A stretch of 64,000 nucleotides of DNA from Halichondria panicea (GCF_963675165.1 NC_087377.1:10588632-10652631); one strand, 5' to 3'. Positions 44,480-58,400 are shown, counted from the stretch's first letter. Numbers and translations: made by a program. The notes: generated by a model not told the origin, from the letters alone.

Positions 44480-47400
44480 ATGTCTGCAATTTTACTGAGA
44501 GCTTTTGCTCTGTACCTGTTTGTACAAGCAGTCAAGTCTCAAGGTACATGTGTGTAGCCAACTGTGTTCATGTGCTGTTATAAATACTTTGCAAAGCTAT
44601 AAAGTACTTCATATTTATCGATGTAATTACAGAGGCAGAAAAATTTATTCCACTTTTGAGTGGTGCATCTTTTTGAACCCTAAAAAATGCGTTTAGCCCA
44701 GCTGGCACTTAAATTATGGTAGTGCTTTATACCGTACTTATTCGATTTAAGGCAACACTTCAGAATAATTACGAAGCCAGAGGTCGTTCTTTTTGGAGGT
44801 TTAAAAATTATATTGCAGTCCTGGTGTCGCATATTTAGAGGGTCGTATCTAATTAGAGGTTACTCTACTATCCTCAATTACAAGCCGCTTAAAATTAATT
44901 ATTATAGCGGCTGCGCCTGGAATGAAGGCTTTGGTTTGACCTCTATTTAGAACGCGACATAATGTCAACGCAGCAGTTGCACTTTTGGAAGTCTGAGTCG
45001 CATATTTGGAGGGTCGCCTTAAATCCAATAAGTACGGCATGTGCTACAGCTAGTATAGTGCAGTCTTTTAGCTCAGGTGGATCTATATAGATACAGAGGC
45101 ACATCTTGATTGTCCTGACAAGTTGTGTCCTAGCATAATACATTTTGTTCTGCCATCAGGTGATATTGGTCGGACACTAAATTACCCATGCAATGTCCTT
45201 AGTAATCTCTATAAAAAAGACGGGTTTAGGGAAGGTAAAGTATATATGCTTAGCTAGAAGCTTACCTAGTTGTCTTGTCACTCTACTACATAGCTATAAT
45301 TATACTAGAATGTTTGCAAGCATTAAATAATTATGCGAACTTTGCGAGGGTTGATGAATTCTCAACAATAAAATTGTAAATATACACGATCCTTGCAGAA
45401 CGCAATAGTTAGATTGCAAAGGGTCAAATGTTCATTCACAATCACCTGCAAAATAATTATTCTAATAATGGTATATCTAGGCCTACTCTTGTAAATTGAA
45501 CAAAGACACATGGCTGATATAAGATCATTATTTTAGTGCACATACCTTTCGCCTTCAATCTTTGCATGCTAGGATGTTATAGGCCAAAAAATTTAGGTAA
45601 CTAGGATTTCTCATGGTAGTGTTTTATATCACGATAACCCCTACTACCAAATTATGCCTTGATGTTACGCGACCGTGTATATAACACGACGCGCTTATAA
45701 CCTTGACAACATAATATATCACTGCCTGCTGTATTTCTATATAGATGCAGTATTTCAGTTCGCAGACAACAGTCCTATTAGAGCTGTTGAGGGTGCTACA
45801 GCAGTACTATCGATCATAACCAGTTCTACATTCTCTTCGTCTGTTACAGTCATGATACGGCGTGTTGGTGGAAATGCAGGTACGTGTATATGTATACATG
45901 CATTATTATTATATGTAATTATGCATGTACCGCACTTATTCGATTTAAGGCGACCCTCCAAATATGCCACACCCTCGATTTTCTGACTTTTAAAAATAGT
46001 GACTGCTGCATGTGTTGACAATTTTTTTGTTACGTCCTAAATATAGAGGTCAAACCATAACCTCCATTCCAGGCTGCTAGAAACATGTAATTTAAGCAGC
46101 TTATATAATCGAGGATAGTAGAGTAACCTTATACTTCCTGCGACCCTCTAAAATGATTATATGCGACACCAATACTTCAACATAATTTTTTTAACTACAA
46201 TCGCTGGCTTCGTAATAATTTATAAGTGTTGCCTTAAATTGAATAAGTACGGTAATGTGCAGTACATACTTATAATTGGGTATCGTATTTAAGCTATAAT
46301 GGCTATTCATGCATTTAACCTGTGTGGAAACATGTAGACTTCCATAAATAATAATTATTAATGAAATACATATACTTTCTTTTTGTGCAGTTAATCAAGA
46401 CTTCTCGTTAGGCAGTGATAGCTTTACAGCTACCTTCAAGCCTTTCGATACACAGCAAGATATAAACATAGGACTCAGTTCTTCTGTTGCAATTGATGGA
46501 TCTAAGGATGCAATGTTTGCCATATCAGAAAGCAATTTCTATACCATCGGTACAAGAAATGAGATGAAATTGATTATCGAAGATGGCAATTGTACGTACG
46601 TTTAGTTTGTGCATAATTATAGCTACAATATTAACGGCCACCCCTATAAAGAAGGGCCAACTATATACAATATACGGGCCATTGCACGCATCCAGATCCT
46701 ATTCTGCATGTTCATATGTACGTGTATAAACAAGGTGGACTCGACAAAGCCCATGAAAAACTATTTCCCCTAAATGTGACCATTATAAATTTCCACTGTA
46801 GTTATTTTCGATAAAAAAATGATTATGTGACAGTGTGCTATATAATAAGTTCATCATCACATGCAGCGTTTCAGTCAATCTTCTTTGTCAGCAACTTGAT
46901 GCCATACAATGAATGGGGCGATGCTGTCATCGTCATTAACACGGAATTGTCCGCCAATACAATGGATCTTACTAGTGAATTTACCATCGAACTGGTAATA
47001 TCTGATGGAACTGCTGGTCAGTTAGTATAATTATAATTATGTGCACATGCACACACATGCACATGCTTTTGTTAGTTCCTGGTGCTTTTAAATCCCATCT
47101 ATATAACAACTATACACGTGTCTGTTCAGTACGTAGATTACTATAATTTTGATGGAGCTACGTCCGCCGGTACATGTATATATATGCATGTAAACTGCTA
47201 AAGAGTTACAAAACGATACATCGATCGCGATCAATAAATAATATTTTTGCTTTTCGATGAAGGTTGAACATTCTAATCACTTTGCACTATCTGTGTGAGG
47301 GAACGGAGATTTAGAGTACTTAGGTAGTTGTGAACGTTGGCAATATTCCACAATAAATTCGATGGCATGAATCAAAATACCAAAAAAACTGCAGCTAAAA

Positions 47401-50400
47401 ACATGTTAAGACCTAGCTAAGTACCAGCTCATGATGTAAGGTTGAACATTGATTTTCTATTAACTTACATGTGTTGCCTTGAAATTGTGACTTCTGCAGA
47501 GGAGGGTTTGGACTTCAGTGTGGATACTCGGACAGTGACTCTATCCCCTTGTTCCGGATCCGGGTGCAATACACACATCTTTGAGAGCATTTCCATCGCA
47601 CCCGATAGGATTTTGGAGGGTTCTGAAATGTTCAATGTATCTTTCGATGCTAGCAGTCTTAGTTTACCTGGGGCAATTCGCAATTTTGGACAACCGACAA
47701 CAATTGAAATACGAGGTGAGAACCGAGGATTAGGTTAATTGTTTTGTGTAATAGTGCTGGTTGCAATTTTGTCTGCGTGTGCATGTCATAAGACCAGCAC
47801 AATAATTATTTGACTTTATAATTATACTCAAGATCACTTACCAACTTCTACGTGAATTAATGAGCACATGCTCGGGTTTGCACTGTGCCATGTAATCAAG
47901 AATATGACTTGATCACAGACTTGTATTTTTATACATGTACGTTTATCAGTAACACCTGTTGAAGTTAATAATTTTTTTTATAGGTTGCATGCATGGTATC
48001 AAGAGTATAATTGTAATAGAGAAGAGAGTAACGAATGTAGGCATACTGTACATCAGAGAGTAACGTATCTGTAACCTGCACACTGACCAATCCAAGTGTG
48101 GGTGATGTATCTACTTTCTTGATAGATTACATCACCCATGCACGCTTGGATTGGTCAGTGTGCAAATAGAAAGTAGATTACATCACCCACACTTGGATTG
48201 GTCAGTGTCCAAACTCCAAGCTTGTGACAGATACAGTAAGTCACGTTACTCTCCACATACAGCATCTGATACACAGTATATGCCTACGTTCGATACTCTC
48301 TTCTCTATTATATACTCTTGATGGTATGTACAGTTATTTGTTGTCCATATGACTTATTTAATTGCCATTGGTCTATATTTTCAGAGATACCCCCAATGGT
48401 CGAGTTTAACCAAACAACTTACCAGTTTGCAGAAGGAGGTGATGATATGGTATGCTTGGTGATCCGAGCTATAGACTCAATCAGTGATAGAGTCTCAATC
48501 ACAGTGACAATCACTCTAGCAGGTGATTCTACAATCCTGGATGCAGGATCAGGAGGTACATACTACATAGGTAGATTTACATGCCATGCATGTACATACT
48601 GTAAAATGCTTTGCGAGAAAAAGACCTACAATTTGCAATCTAACTTTTGCGATTTGGAAAGGTTATGTTGTCATAAAAGTATCCGTAACACTATTTTCGT
48701 TGCGACGCCATTTATTATAGCAGTCGTAAAGTTTGATGCTCACAAACATTCTTGTTCTAAAGCACTTTCGCTTTGTTGCAAGCAGCTCATTTTATTAGGG
48801 CATGCGTATTTATACACTCTTGTACAGTGTATATACTTGTATATACATGCGCATGGATATATATCTAGACTAAGAGTGTATTATTTTTAGATTTGTACCC
48901 GAGGACGTGCAGTTCTATGTATCCATCCCTAGAGGGTGTATAGCATATATATGTACACTGTACATGTATCTTTGTTTTTCTTACAGATTTTGGTTCTGGT
49001 CAAGTTAGCCACAAATTTGTTTTTGACTCAACAAGTGGCCCACTTGTGTGTGAGTCCATTGAGATCGTAGATGATAACAACTTTGAGGGGACAGAACGTT
49101 TCTCTGCAACATTATCGAGAACCAGCTCTAGTGCAGTAGAACTTTCAACAATATCTGCTGAAATTACAATTACAGATCCTAGTAATGGTAAGTATATATA
49201 TATGGATTGCTCTCCATTAGTGAGACTCATTAATTTTTGTTACAGAATGATATTAACAGAGCCAGCTCATGATCAGCTAGGCCTATAATAGTGTATGAAT
49301 AATAATTATTAGAGGGTAGTACTAATGTATTTGCCTAGCTTCAAGTGATGATAATAGCAATCCTCTATTGTTCCAACTCCTGCAGACATCACACAGTGTA
49401 GTGTGGTATTTACTGACCAGCAGTACGAGGTTGACCCCGTATCTGGTGACGTGACTGTGGAGTGGGCCGGAACTGGACCAACTGCTGACATTAATGTCAA
49501 CGAGTTTACGTGTAATCTGCCTGATGGAATGTCTACAGATTGTGAGTTAATCACCATGCACCTCACCATACAGGAATACCTTAGTTATATCCCAGAGGAG
49601 GTCCGACACACTCACGTGATGCAGTTTTTAATTAGATTGATTTATCCATGTACATAATTATGTACCTTGATAACTGCATGCTTATCAGATTGAAGTCATA
49701 AGTCAAAACTTACGGACATAATTGGCTCTTTTATGGTGAACTGACGAGATATTCACTCTTACTTTTGTCATCGTGTTGAGAAGCCATTACACCTTGCTAC
49801 TTGTGTACAGTACTAATCCTTCTATTGTGCCTATTATTATAATTATTGTCTATAATAACATGCCCAATTAGTATACCTAGATCTACCCTGAATTAAAGGG
49901 CCACTTGGAATCGAGGCTTCATATACAGTGGAACCCCTCTATAACGGACACCTTTGGGAATAATGTTTTGGCCTTTATACAGAGGTGGCCTTTGTTGAGG
50001 GGTTGTTTTGTACACAAACTGTTCATTTGGGACCTGGGTGCCTGGCCGTTATATAGCAGCTGGCCTTTATTCGGAGGTGGTTGTTAACAAGGGGTTCCAC
50101 TGTATGTAGAAAGAATCTTGCTATGAAATTTACACGTTTTTTTACATCACTTTTGACATAACTTCCTGTTGTACCTCCTTTAGTTATAGCACCTGCATTG
50201 CCACAATAAATAATAGTTAGACACCTCCAAAACAGTGTCTAACTCATTTAGATACTAGTGCGCATGCGCAAACCGCTTGACTACAATACAATTACTTGAC
50301 AACGGAATACTAGGCATACTAAGTAAATTTGCAGGTCCCGTATTACTAGAATGTTTTGCGAGCATCAAATATTTGCAAACTTTGCAATGGTTGATCAATT

Positions 50401-51015
50401 CGCAACAATAAAATCTGCAAAACCTAAATTATTACTAGTAAATACACACAATCCTTGCTAGAACGCAATAGTTAGATCGCAAAGGGTCAAATTTTCTGCT
50501 GATTTGGCTCCTTCGCAAAGGTTTTTCACCCACAAAATATTCTAGTAATACGGTACGGTATACAGTGGAACCTCTGTTAACAACCACCTCCGAATAAAGG
50601 CCAGCTGGTATATAACGGCCAGGCACCCAGGTCCCAAATGAACAGTTTGTATACAAAACAACCCCTCAACAAAGGCCACCTCTGTATAAAGGCCAAAACA
50701 TTATTCCCAAAGGTGTCCGTTATAGAGGGGTTCCACTGTATACTTAAGTCCCATAGTATACATGTACATGCTCTGAGGCACTTTCCCCATGTACTTCCCA
50801 TGTAGATCTTATCAACTAGTGTCTAATAATAATTATCAAGTTTACATATACCATCTCCACACATGCACACACACGTAGGCACCAGTCCGTTTGTGCTCAC
50901 TGGTCTAGCTCAAGGTGACCACACCTTCTCAGTAACACCTCGGCAAATCAGCGATCCTAGCCTGCCTCAATGTAGTAGGGGATTGATTGGTCAATTCATT
51001 ATCATCCGACTTTAA
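44480..51015 (+). CDS. Gene F: secreted Calx-beta protein
   Basis: Exons 44480-44543, 45160-45234, 45745-45879, 46391-46591, 46867-47016, 47500-47715, 48385-48555, 48987-49187, 49386-49541 and 50879-51015; 1506 nt, 501 residues, all junctions phase 1. The signal peptide is MSAILLRAFALYLFVQAVKS. Exons 3-8 contain about three Calx-beta-like units. The clearest (exons 7-8) starts VEFNQTTYQFAEGGDD and ends with VDDNNFEGTERFSATLS and AEITITD. Another has APDRILEGSEMFNVSF. Calx-beta domains bind Ca2+ through acidic loops in exchangers and integrin beta-4, and form arrays in sponge aggregation factors. Exons 9-10 have the pattern FTCNLPDG ... C-TSPFVLTGLAQGDHTF, a small beta-sandwich motif. No membrane helix is seen. 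The end is uncertain: a donor-like GGTCAATT precedes the stop. Exon 2 is the least certain exon. Confidence 0.8.
44732..45041. mobile_element. MITE in intron 1 of gene F
   Basis: The ends are ACCGTACTTATTCGATTTAA and, at the right, CCTTAAATCCAATAAGTACG. An inverted relative lies in intron 3 at 45929-46252. Shared internal blocks include GTCGCATATTT, GAGGTTACTCTACTATCCTC and TTTGGTTTGACCTC. Confidence 0.8.
45302..45465. repeat. Copy of the CTAGAATGTTTTGCGAGCAT repeat
   Basis: Related copies are at 50338-50556 (with inverted ends CCCGTATTACTAGAAT / ATTCTAGTAATACGG) and 63690-63850. Shared blocks are GATCCTTGC, AGAACGCAATAGTTAGAT and CGCAAAGGGTCAAAT. It lies in intron 2 of gene F. Confidence 0.7.
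45929..46252. mobile_element. Inverted relative of the intron 1 MITE, in intron 3 of gene F
   Basis: It starts ACCGCACTTATTCGATTTAA and ends CCTTAAATTGAATAAGTACG. It is in the opposite orientation to 44732-45041, so the two can pair in the gene F primary transcript. Confidence 0.8.
48000..48320. mobile_element. hAT-like MITE in intron 6 of gene F, 321 bp
   Basis: The ends are CAAGAGTATAAT ... and, reversed, CAAGAGTATATAATAGAG, then GAAGAGAGTA and GTAGGCATACTG. The flanks are ATGGTAT at 47993-47999 and 48321-48327. Inside, TTGGATTGGTCAGTGT and GATTACATCACCCA are repeated in both orientations. hAT elements usually make 8-bp duplications; 7 match here. Confidence 0.8.
49924..50104. mobile_element. 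TACAGTGGAACC MITE, copy 1, in intron 9 of gene F
   Basis: A 181-bp element starting TACAGTGGAACCCCTCTATA and ending AGGGGTTCCACTGTA, with TA as part of the ends (Tc1/mariner-type). It is almost identical to the reverse complement of 50561-50740. Confidence 0.85.
50338..50556. mobile_element. MITE with CCCGTATTACTAGAAT ends, in intron 9 of gene F
   Basis: Left CCCGTATTACTAGAATGTTT TGC, right GCA-like CACAAAATATTCTAGTAAT ACGG. Internal similarity to 45302-45465 and 63690-63850 marks it as the best-preserved member of that family. Confidence 0.7.
50561..50740. mobile_element. TACAGTGGAACC MITE, copy 2, inverted
   Basis: The reverse complement reads TACAGTGGAACCCCTCTATA and on through the whole of copy 1 with only a few differences. 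The two copies are about 460 bp apart in one intron. Confidence 0.85.
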
Positions 51016-51834
51016 AGCCTGCATGCATGTTAATGCTATTTTATTAGTAGATAGATACGCCTCAAGTTTATTTTTAATCTATACTATGTTTCCTTCGCAT
51101 TACTCCTCAACACATACAAACTTGTACAACAATAATTATATGGACCTCAGAATTATCAATCAACATTTGGGGTACGTACATATTCATAGTGTGATTTGGA
51201 ATGAGGGTGAAACTCAACCTGCCAAATGTTGAGGTTGGTACCAATTGGAGAGGGGCTGGGGGCGTACCCAAACATGGGCGAACTTTTATTAATAGATGCC
51301 TCGATTTTAGCAACTTTTGTATGCTCTCTGTGACATTTCTGGTGAACACATGTACGTGCATGAGTGCAGCTAGGGCACCCGTGACGTCGAAGAGCCTTAC
51401 TGAGTTAACCACCACCGCCATTAATTTTACATCACCATAATTATATATACACAATCGAGAATACCTTAGTTATAATGAGGCATCTGTTTAATAATAGGGG
51501 ATATAATTACATGCTGTTTGGATCACAGTAGCGATACCCAATACTATGATATTATCCTATGGATACTGAAGATTATCACGAGTCTGTGCCAGTAACTGCA
51601 CGAGTGCCAGCTATTCCCCTATTCTAAACCACAAAAGGACATACCACATCATTTAATTGATCAGTTTTAATTATGTGTTCAAATGAAAAACTCGTGTATA
51701 TGAATCATGATGCCTTAATTTTTGTGGCATTATTTTGAGGCAACTGAACATAGTTCACACATAAATGCAAATTACTTCAAACAGAAAACAGCATATTAAA
51801 ACACATCTATGAGTACAATTGGTAAGTAATGAGC
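51016..51834. other. Gap between the converging genes F and G
   Basis: It presumably holds the 3' untranslated regions of both genes. Bases 51680-51834 are matched by 14700-14830 near the decayed gene G copy. I see no additional exon. Confidence 0.5.
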
Positions 51835-52487
51835 CTAAACGTCGGTCATGTAGCTTGTAGGCATTGTATCCAACACACTGTCACATGATAATCTGTTCAT
51901 CTGTTAGTAAGACCACAAGAATAAATTATTTTTCACAAAACGGGAATTTTAGAAACTCACCATTGGTGTGCTCTTTGATAGGGTGCTATCGTTTGAGTTG
52001 TTAGGTATCACTAGTAGGTGATTCTCTGACACGACAGACCGGACGTCGTTACGGTCACCACTCAAGCTGGTCTGTAGACACAGGTGCTGTCTATTGTTCC
52101 CCTCAGGGGGACTGTAGTTGTGGGGTATCGACTTGCTACTTGAGTGAAAGTCACTAATCTTGATGGTTAAGCTATCATTATGCATGTCCACGACTGTGTC
52201 GAGATTAGAGCCACTGACGCTGTTTTGAGTGTTCAGTTTTGTTACGGAAGAAGAAAGAGAGTTGGAGTAGAGGGGAGAGGAAATGCCTTCCCTCGTCGTC
52301 GAGGGGGTTAATGGGGGGGAACGTACAAACGAGCCGGCTCTACGACCATTAGGGGGACTCTTGAGTCTGTGGGGGAGGGAAGGAGGTTAGAACTGAAGAA
52401 GTAAGTATAATGCATTTACTTACGCAAATGAATCTATGCCGTTTTCCAAGTCAAGTGAAGATGGTCGTATTCCACGAGCAGTGATAG
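51835..52487 (-). other. Cytoplasmic tail exons of gene G
   Basis: Exon 12 ends in phase 2 and exon 13 in phase 0, unlike the phase-1 rule in the ectodomain. The tail has Ser/Pro-rich stretches (FVRSPPLTPS, SSPLYSNSLSSS), HNYSPP, and the final M-T-D-V. No kinase or phosphatase domain is present, so signalling would need bound scaffold proteins (inference from the PDZ-type end). Confidence 0.8.
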
Positions 52488-55400
52488 CTGCATGTACATG
52501 TACATGTGTGTATAATAATGTGTTTGTGAGAAGCCAATTAAAAGCTTAGCTGCATGGAGCTTGCATTGCATGGTATAATTATTGTATAGTGCGAAATTTT
52601 CGAGGCACTTAAATTTCGTGGAATGGCCTCTAAAAGTATTTTGTTGAATAAATTTCATTGGTCAAATGACGTGGTGCTTAGTTAAAGCTTCTTGGATCGA
52701 GGATTGCTAACTCAAAAAAACAGCGAAAATAATTATTAAGCCCCTCGGCTCGAAAATTTCTGCTATACGGTAAAAAAGCACTTGTACATAGTTGTGTGCT
52801 AATCATAGTATAGTTATCGCATACTTATTAAACTTGACTAAGAAATGCTATGAGACTATTTTCAGTTAATGGTTAATGAAACTGATCAAATCCTCGTATA
52901 CAATTCAAAGTAGGAATTAAAGCAATAACTATTGGGAGAGAGAGAGTAAAGTCAAAACTGTACACACTCACTCACCAATTTTCCTTCCTCTGTTGCACTT
53001 TTTCCTACAAACTGCTATGATCACTGCCGTCAATATCACCGTGACAACAAGCAGCATTCCTCCCACCACCGCAGCAATGATGACATAAATGACATGCTCT
53101 GAAGAAGAAAACACAACATAATTCACTATATACTATAGAAGGTACACATACACGTATATAGGGATTGGAGTCTTAAATGCGAAAGGGAAATTTACAGATA
53201 ACGATAACAGATTGAAGTGGACAGTAATGGTATATAAAGTGTACGGAGATTGTAAGAACAAATCAATGCATGGTCGTATTCACCCTCTCACCTTTGCTCT
53301 CAATCATCCCCACTTCGCTAAACGGTCCATCTCCCAGCTCACTCCTCCCAGCCACTCTAACCTCCGCACTCTTCTCCAGTCCAGCTAGCTTCAACACAAC
53401 ACTGTGCTCAGTATCAACACCACTGGTACCATTCCCCTCCATGGAGATAACAGAGTTCGAGTCATTGCTAGCGATTACAAGTTGTTCAGGTGAGGTGAGG
53501 ACAGCAGATTGAGTATAGTTGATGATGAAATGTGTTATGGGACTTGAGCCTTTCTTGATAGAGAAGCTGATAGTGTGGTAGCCACTGGAATGAGTTACTG
53601 TCAATAAAGATGGCGGACTGGGAAGAGCTGGAGAGAGAAAGGTGTACATAACTATATGAACTGTATTGAAGTCTTCTATTGGACTGTATACTCAACTGCA
53701 TTACCAAACACACTATAGATCCTTATGAAAATACATGTAAAGGGAAGAATACAGTAACTAGTAAGCACTCAGTGGGTTCTGACAATCACTAACCTGGTAA
53801 AGTAGCCAATGTCTCTTGCGCGGTGGTTGGTCCGACAGCATTGATGAGTAGTGCACTGACTGTGTACTCCGTATCAGGATCAAGATTTACTATAGTTAGC
53901 TCCCCGTCTGACACATCCACTGACAAAATGATGAAGGGGTCTCCATTTAGCAGAACCTGGAGTGGATAATGTTGGCTAGGTACTTTGAGCTAGACCACTT
54001 TTAATAATAATAATGGTAAAGATCATCTTATTTACTTTTAAAAATTAATATAATTGTAGTGTTAGTTAAAGGGTCAACAAGTTTACAAGTAACAAACAAC
54101 TAACCTGAATGCTGAAGGAAGTAATGTCAGATCCTCCATCAAACTCCAGTTCCCAGCTGACCAGCATTGAACGCCCATCGAGAAGGGGTGTGACTTGGAA
54201 CAGGGACAGACTCGGCTCTGCATGTGTAAACAAAGCAATTTGCAGTAAATAAAACAAAAAACAGTGTTAGAGGTGCACTATTCTGGCTACTAACTACAGA
54301 TGTCAAAATTCCACAATTGTAAATTTCTCATGGTCATAATTATGTAAATCACTAGCTCTACTAGAATTCTTAATTCTGGCCTCGATCTATCCCACACAAA
54401 ACTGAGTGCTATCAATCGATCTGCACACAATCCATACACACTCACCCCTTGGAGCTGGTGTGTGTGTGACAGTAACGGAGGGAGTACTGAGTCCAGCAAT
54501 GTTCCCAGCCATCACTCGGAAGGTGTGGGTCTCCCCAGGCAACAGTTCCGACAGGGTAACAGAGGTGGAGGGGACAGTTTCAACCTGCATGGGTGAAAAT
54601 GGTTCAAAAATTATAGTGCACTCATAATCAAAAAATAATTATGCTCAATTATGACATGAACTGACATAGCTCATGGAATTGGGTGCAATGCAACAGTTAC
54701 TTAGTAAAGTCGTGTCTCTGGCAATAAAGTTTTGGCTTAATAAAATAATTATGTTGTTCTATACTTGTCAGTACATCCCATTGTTAGCTTGAGGGCATTT
54801 GTACATACAGTGAAACGGATGCAGCCTGACCACAAACTGAAGCAATAGTGATGTGTGTATGGTCAACTTTGCAAATGTTTGTATACAGCGGCTCTTTTTT
54901 TAATAAAACACAATGGCCGTTCCCACGGCATTCTACAATGAAAAATTAATCTGATTGGACGCTTTATTACATCTCCCAGCTGCTGGGAAGTTACATGTAT
55001 GTATTTAGATGGGTAAACAATCCAATCGTGTATATAGTGCCCTCGCTAACTGTTGGCAGCTGCATTTCAATTAACTGTCATACAATGTAATTACACCAAA
55101 ACAATACTGAATTTGTATGGTTTAGATTTATAAGTACAGTTCCTTGTACACTGTCAATTATTACCTGGGCATACTCTTCGTTATTTATGCTTTGCTCAAC
55201 GACGTAAAACTCAGCGCTGTTAAACGATATCGACCCAGACATCTCCGTTGGCGCGTTCCAAGTCAGTGTCACTGTCCTGTCATCGTTGGGGTCAATTGTC
55301 AGCACCAGGTTGCTAGGTTCCGATGAGATTTCTGTAGAGCATGCAATACACAGTTAGAGAAAGTAATTTGTGTGCACATCTCCCTATAATTATTAATCTA

Positions 55401-58400
55401 TGATATTTATGAAGCTATTAACTATACCATTGTGTAATTTCATGGCAATAGAGCAGCAATGTAGAAATGTAGAGGCCATACAACAAAAATTGTTCCCATA
55501 GGCTGGAATACGCAGTTAAAACAGTATCATGTACTATATGTAGGTACCCACACTGCATGCATGTGCAATGATATCATAAAAGTGCCCGCGATGTGGTAGT
55601 ATGGTTGTTATAGCCACAGGGAATACACCTTCTACACTGTAGGTCTTTAACGTTTTGAGAGGAAATCGATTTATAGATGGAATTAGTCTTATATCACATA
55701 GTGCGAAGAGTAAGCTGCACACCGACCACTCATATAGGCTCTACATGTAGTAACCTGTTCTGGCATCCTATAATCCTGTCTTGCTTGGACTACCCTCCCA
55801 TGTTCCATAATCTAGAGTGGTTGGACAAAGCTTATTGTCTTTTTCACTATATAAGAAGAATTTCATCCCACATCCTCCATTGATAACTAATGCTGGTGCC
55901 ACAAATAAACATTTTCCCATGCTCCTCAAAACACAAATATTTGGTTAGTTACTATCCATTTTGTTTGTCTACTACAGCACAACAACTATTATGCCCACAG
56001 GCTATTGGTTCACACACAATAACAATAGGTTTCCCCAACAATGCTGTCCACCACTACCTTCAGACTACATCAGAGGAAGATCGAGATTAGGCTTGATCAA
56101 GAGACCTCTGATCCAATGCAAAACTCAACAGTAAAGTCATTAATTGTTGCACGTTGTGACTATTGATTTAGTATAATCGAGGTACTTGTGTGGTACCTTC
56201 TCTGAACTATGATTAGAGTAAGTAAACACAGATAGAGACAAACCTCAATTGCTATTAGCACTTATATAACTATACAACTATTTCATCCACTTACCCCATA
56301 GTTGGAAATCATAGTTACGATCGTCCATCCCATGTTCGTTGTTTACTTCACAGCGATAAGTCACAGTATCTAAAACATTATAGTCCGATATCTCTAACGT
56401 TCCATTTTCATGAATCCGATATTTCGAGTCTTCGGCAATCAGTCTCTCACCATCGTACCAAGCTACGGTTGGACTGGGGTTTCCAATGAATGGACAGTCA
56501 AGATACACTTTACTGGCAGTACTGCTGACTCCCTGCGTGATTAGTCCAGTCTCCAAGGTGATGAAGGGCGCCCCTATAAGAATGAATCATTAAGACTATA
56601 GAATAATATAACTTCTACTATTGATAAAATTTTTATGCTTAATTGTGTGGGTCAAATTAAATTCGAGCCTAATTGGCTTGTGGTCAACTTTTTGAGACAG
56701 ATATATAGCTCAAAGCAATCGTACAGTAACCATGCAGCAGCCCAGAAGCTCATCATTAGCCACAAACTTCTTTCATCAAGCCTATTACTGGCTTCAACCA
56801 TTGAAATCTACTTGACCAACATCTGCAAAGAATGTGTATGGGTTTAGTGTAGGCTTTCTGGTCTACACAAGTTGACCACAAATGTGTTGCCTGGGCCACC
56901 ACTAATTAATTGCAGCTGGAGACTTTCATTCTATGGCTCTCAAATTGGCTCAATTGACTCAAGAGCACCATTTGTTATGGAGACAGAGAACTTAGTGGAT
57001 CAGTCCGATAATTATAATTATATAATTGTACTGATTCTTTCCTAGTACATGTACTGATTGAGGACTCAGGTAAATCGTAGTAACCAGACAACGTATACAA
57101 AACTAGCAATGATTAGAGTGATAACCTCCGCTACTTGATATTTTGTTTGCTGTTCATAAAGACATGTTTGAGCGCATTCACTGAAAGACAGCTAGATTAG
57201 CCGTATAGGAGGAAATTGAGTGCCGCAATCTCTCACTTGCAATATAAATTATACAATGTTTTGGCGATTGAGTACCGGCCACAGTATGTGTATGTTGTAG
57301 GCTAAGAGGGAAGTAAAAGATTCTGTATGCCGTTGGAGTTAAGTGTCGACAGTGGTATGGAACAGTCAATGACACCAAAGGAGGCAAGGTATGATGACGA
57401 ATTAGAATCGAAACTGCTCGAAAACCGAACTCGATCCTGCTAAAACGCCCCGTAATTGGCGTGGTGTTTGAATGTGGTAATGTTGTACCTATATCTGGCA
57501 AAATGGTGCACCAAGTTTTAGTTTTTACAGTGCCTTGTACGACAATGTCAACAGCAACCATACAAATTCTATAGAGGTACAAAAACAAGACCCCACAAGT
57601 ATAAGCAACACTTAGCAATAGCAGCTAGTAGCTACAGGACCAGCTGCACTGCAGTAGGCATCTGTTCACCACACATAGACAAAACTCATGCCAAACTCTT
57701 GCTTATGGTTTGCTAACAATGAGTGAAGCTTTGCTGTACATGACTTTGGTCACACCAATCTAATTAACCTTACACTGACAAATTCTCACTGGAGAATTAG
57801 TGAAAATCACTGCATGCACCTGTGTACCTATCACCTCTGTACAGCTGCACTTCTCTGCCTCGCTAGTCACTTAATTAGCTTGCGTATTGAAGTACTATAA
57901 TTATAGTTGCTCACAAGTAAAAATAGATACACATTTTATCAAGCACTCTCCACTATACGAAATAGCCATCACTGCTTTTAATTAGTGATTCAGCCCTCTC
58001 TTTTTATACCTTAGAGTGCATTTCCGGCATTGTTTCCCAGATCTCCGGTTTTGTCAGTATTTGTCTCACTGTCAACAGAGTGTGCAGCATGGACAAGTGT
58101 GCACTAGCTACAGCTACCGGTTAGTAATTGTGAGCCCCTACCTCTGTGGACATTATAATTTGTTTTCCTTCGGTAGTCATCATAATAATTATGTTAAACA
58201 AGACAACTTTTATACATTACTGCATGACATGTGCGTTAAGGTCAATGTACCTGCAAACCCATACAATACGGAACTTAACTCTTAAAGTGCCCTCAACTAC
58301 AAACACAATGTACAATATACAGGCTGTATAAATAATTATGCAAAGACGCTATTGACCGTATACGTAGCTAATGCTTAACTTACATGTACCTTAAAGTGCC

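Noticed and set aside
44700-45060. Possible extra exon of gene F on either strand
   Set aside because: Sequence is explained by a MITE with inverted ends; open frames there are by-products.
57178-57618. 146-codon minus-strand frame
   Set aside because: Lies in the large intron of gene G, no recognisable domain, composition like random translation.
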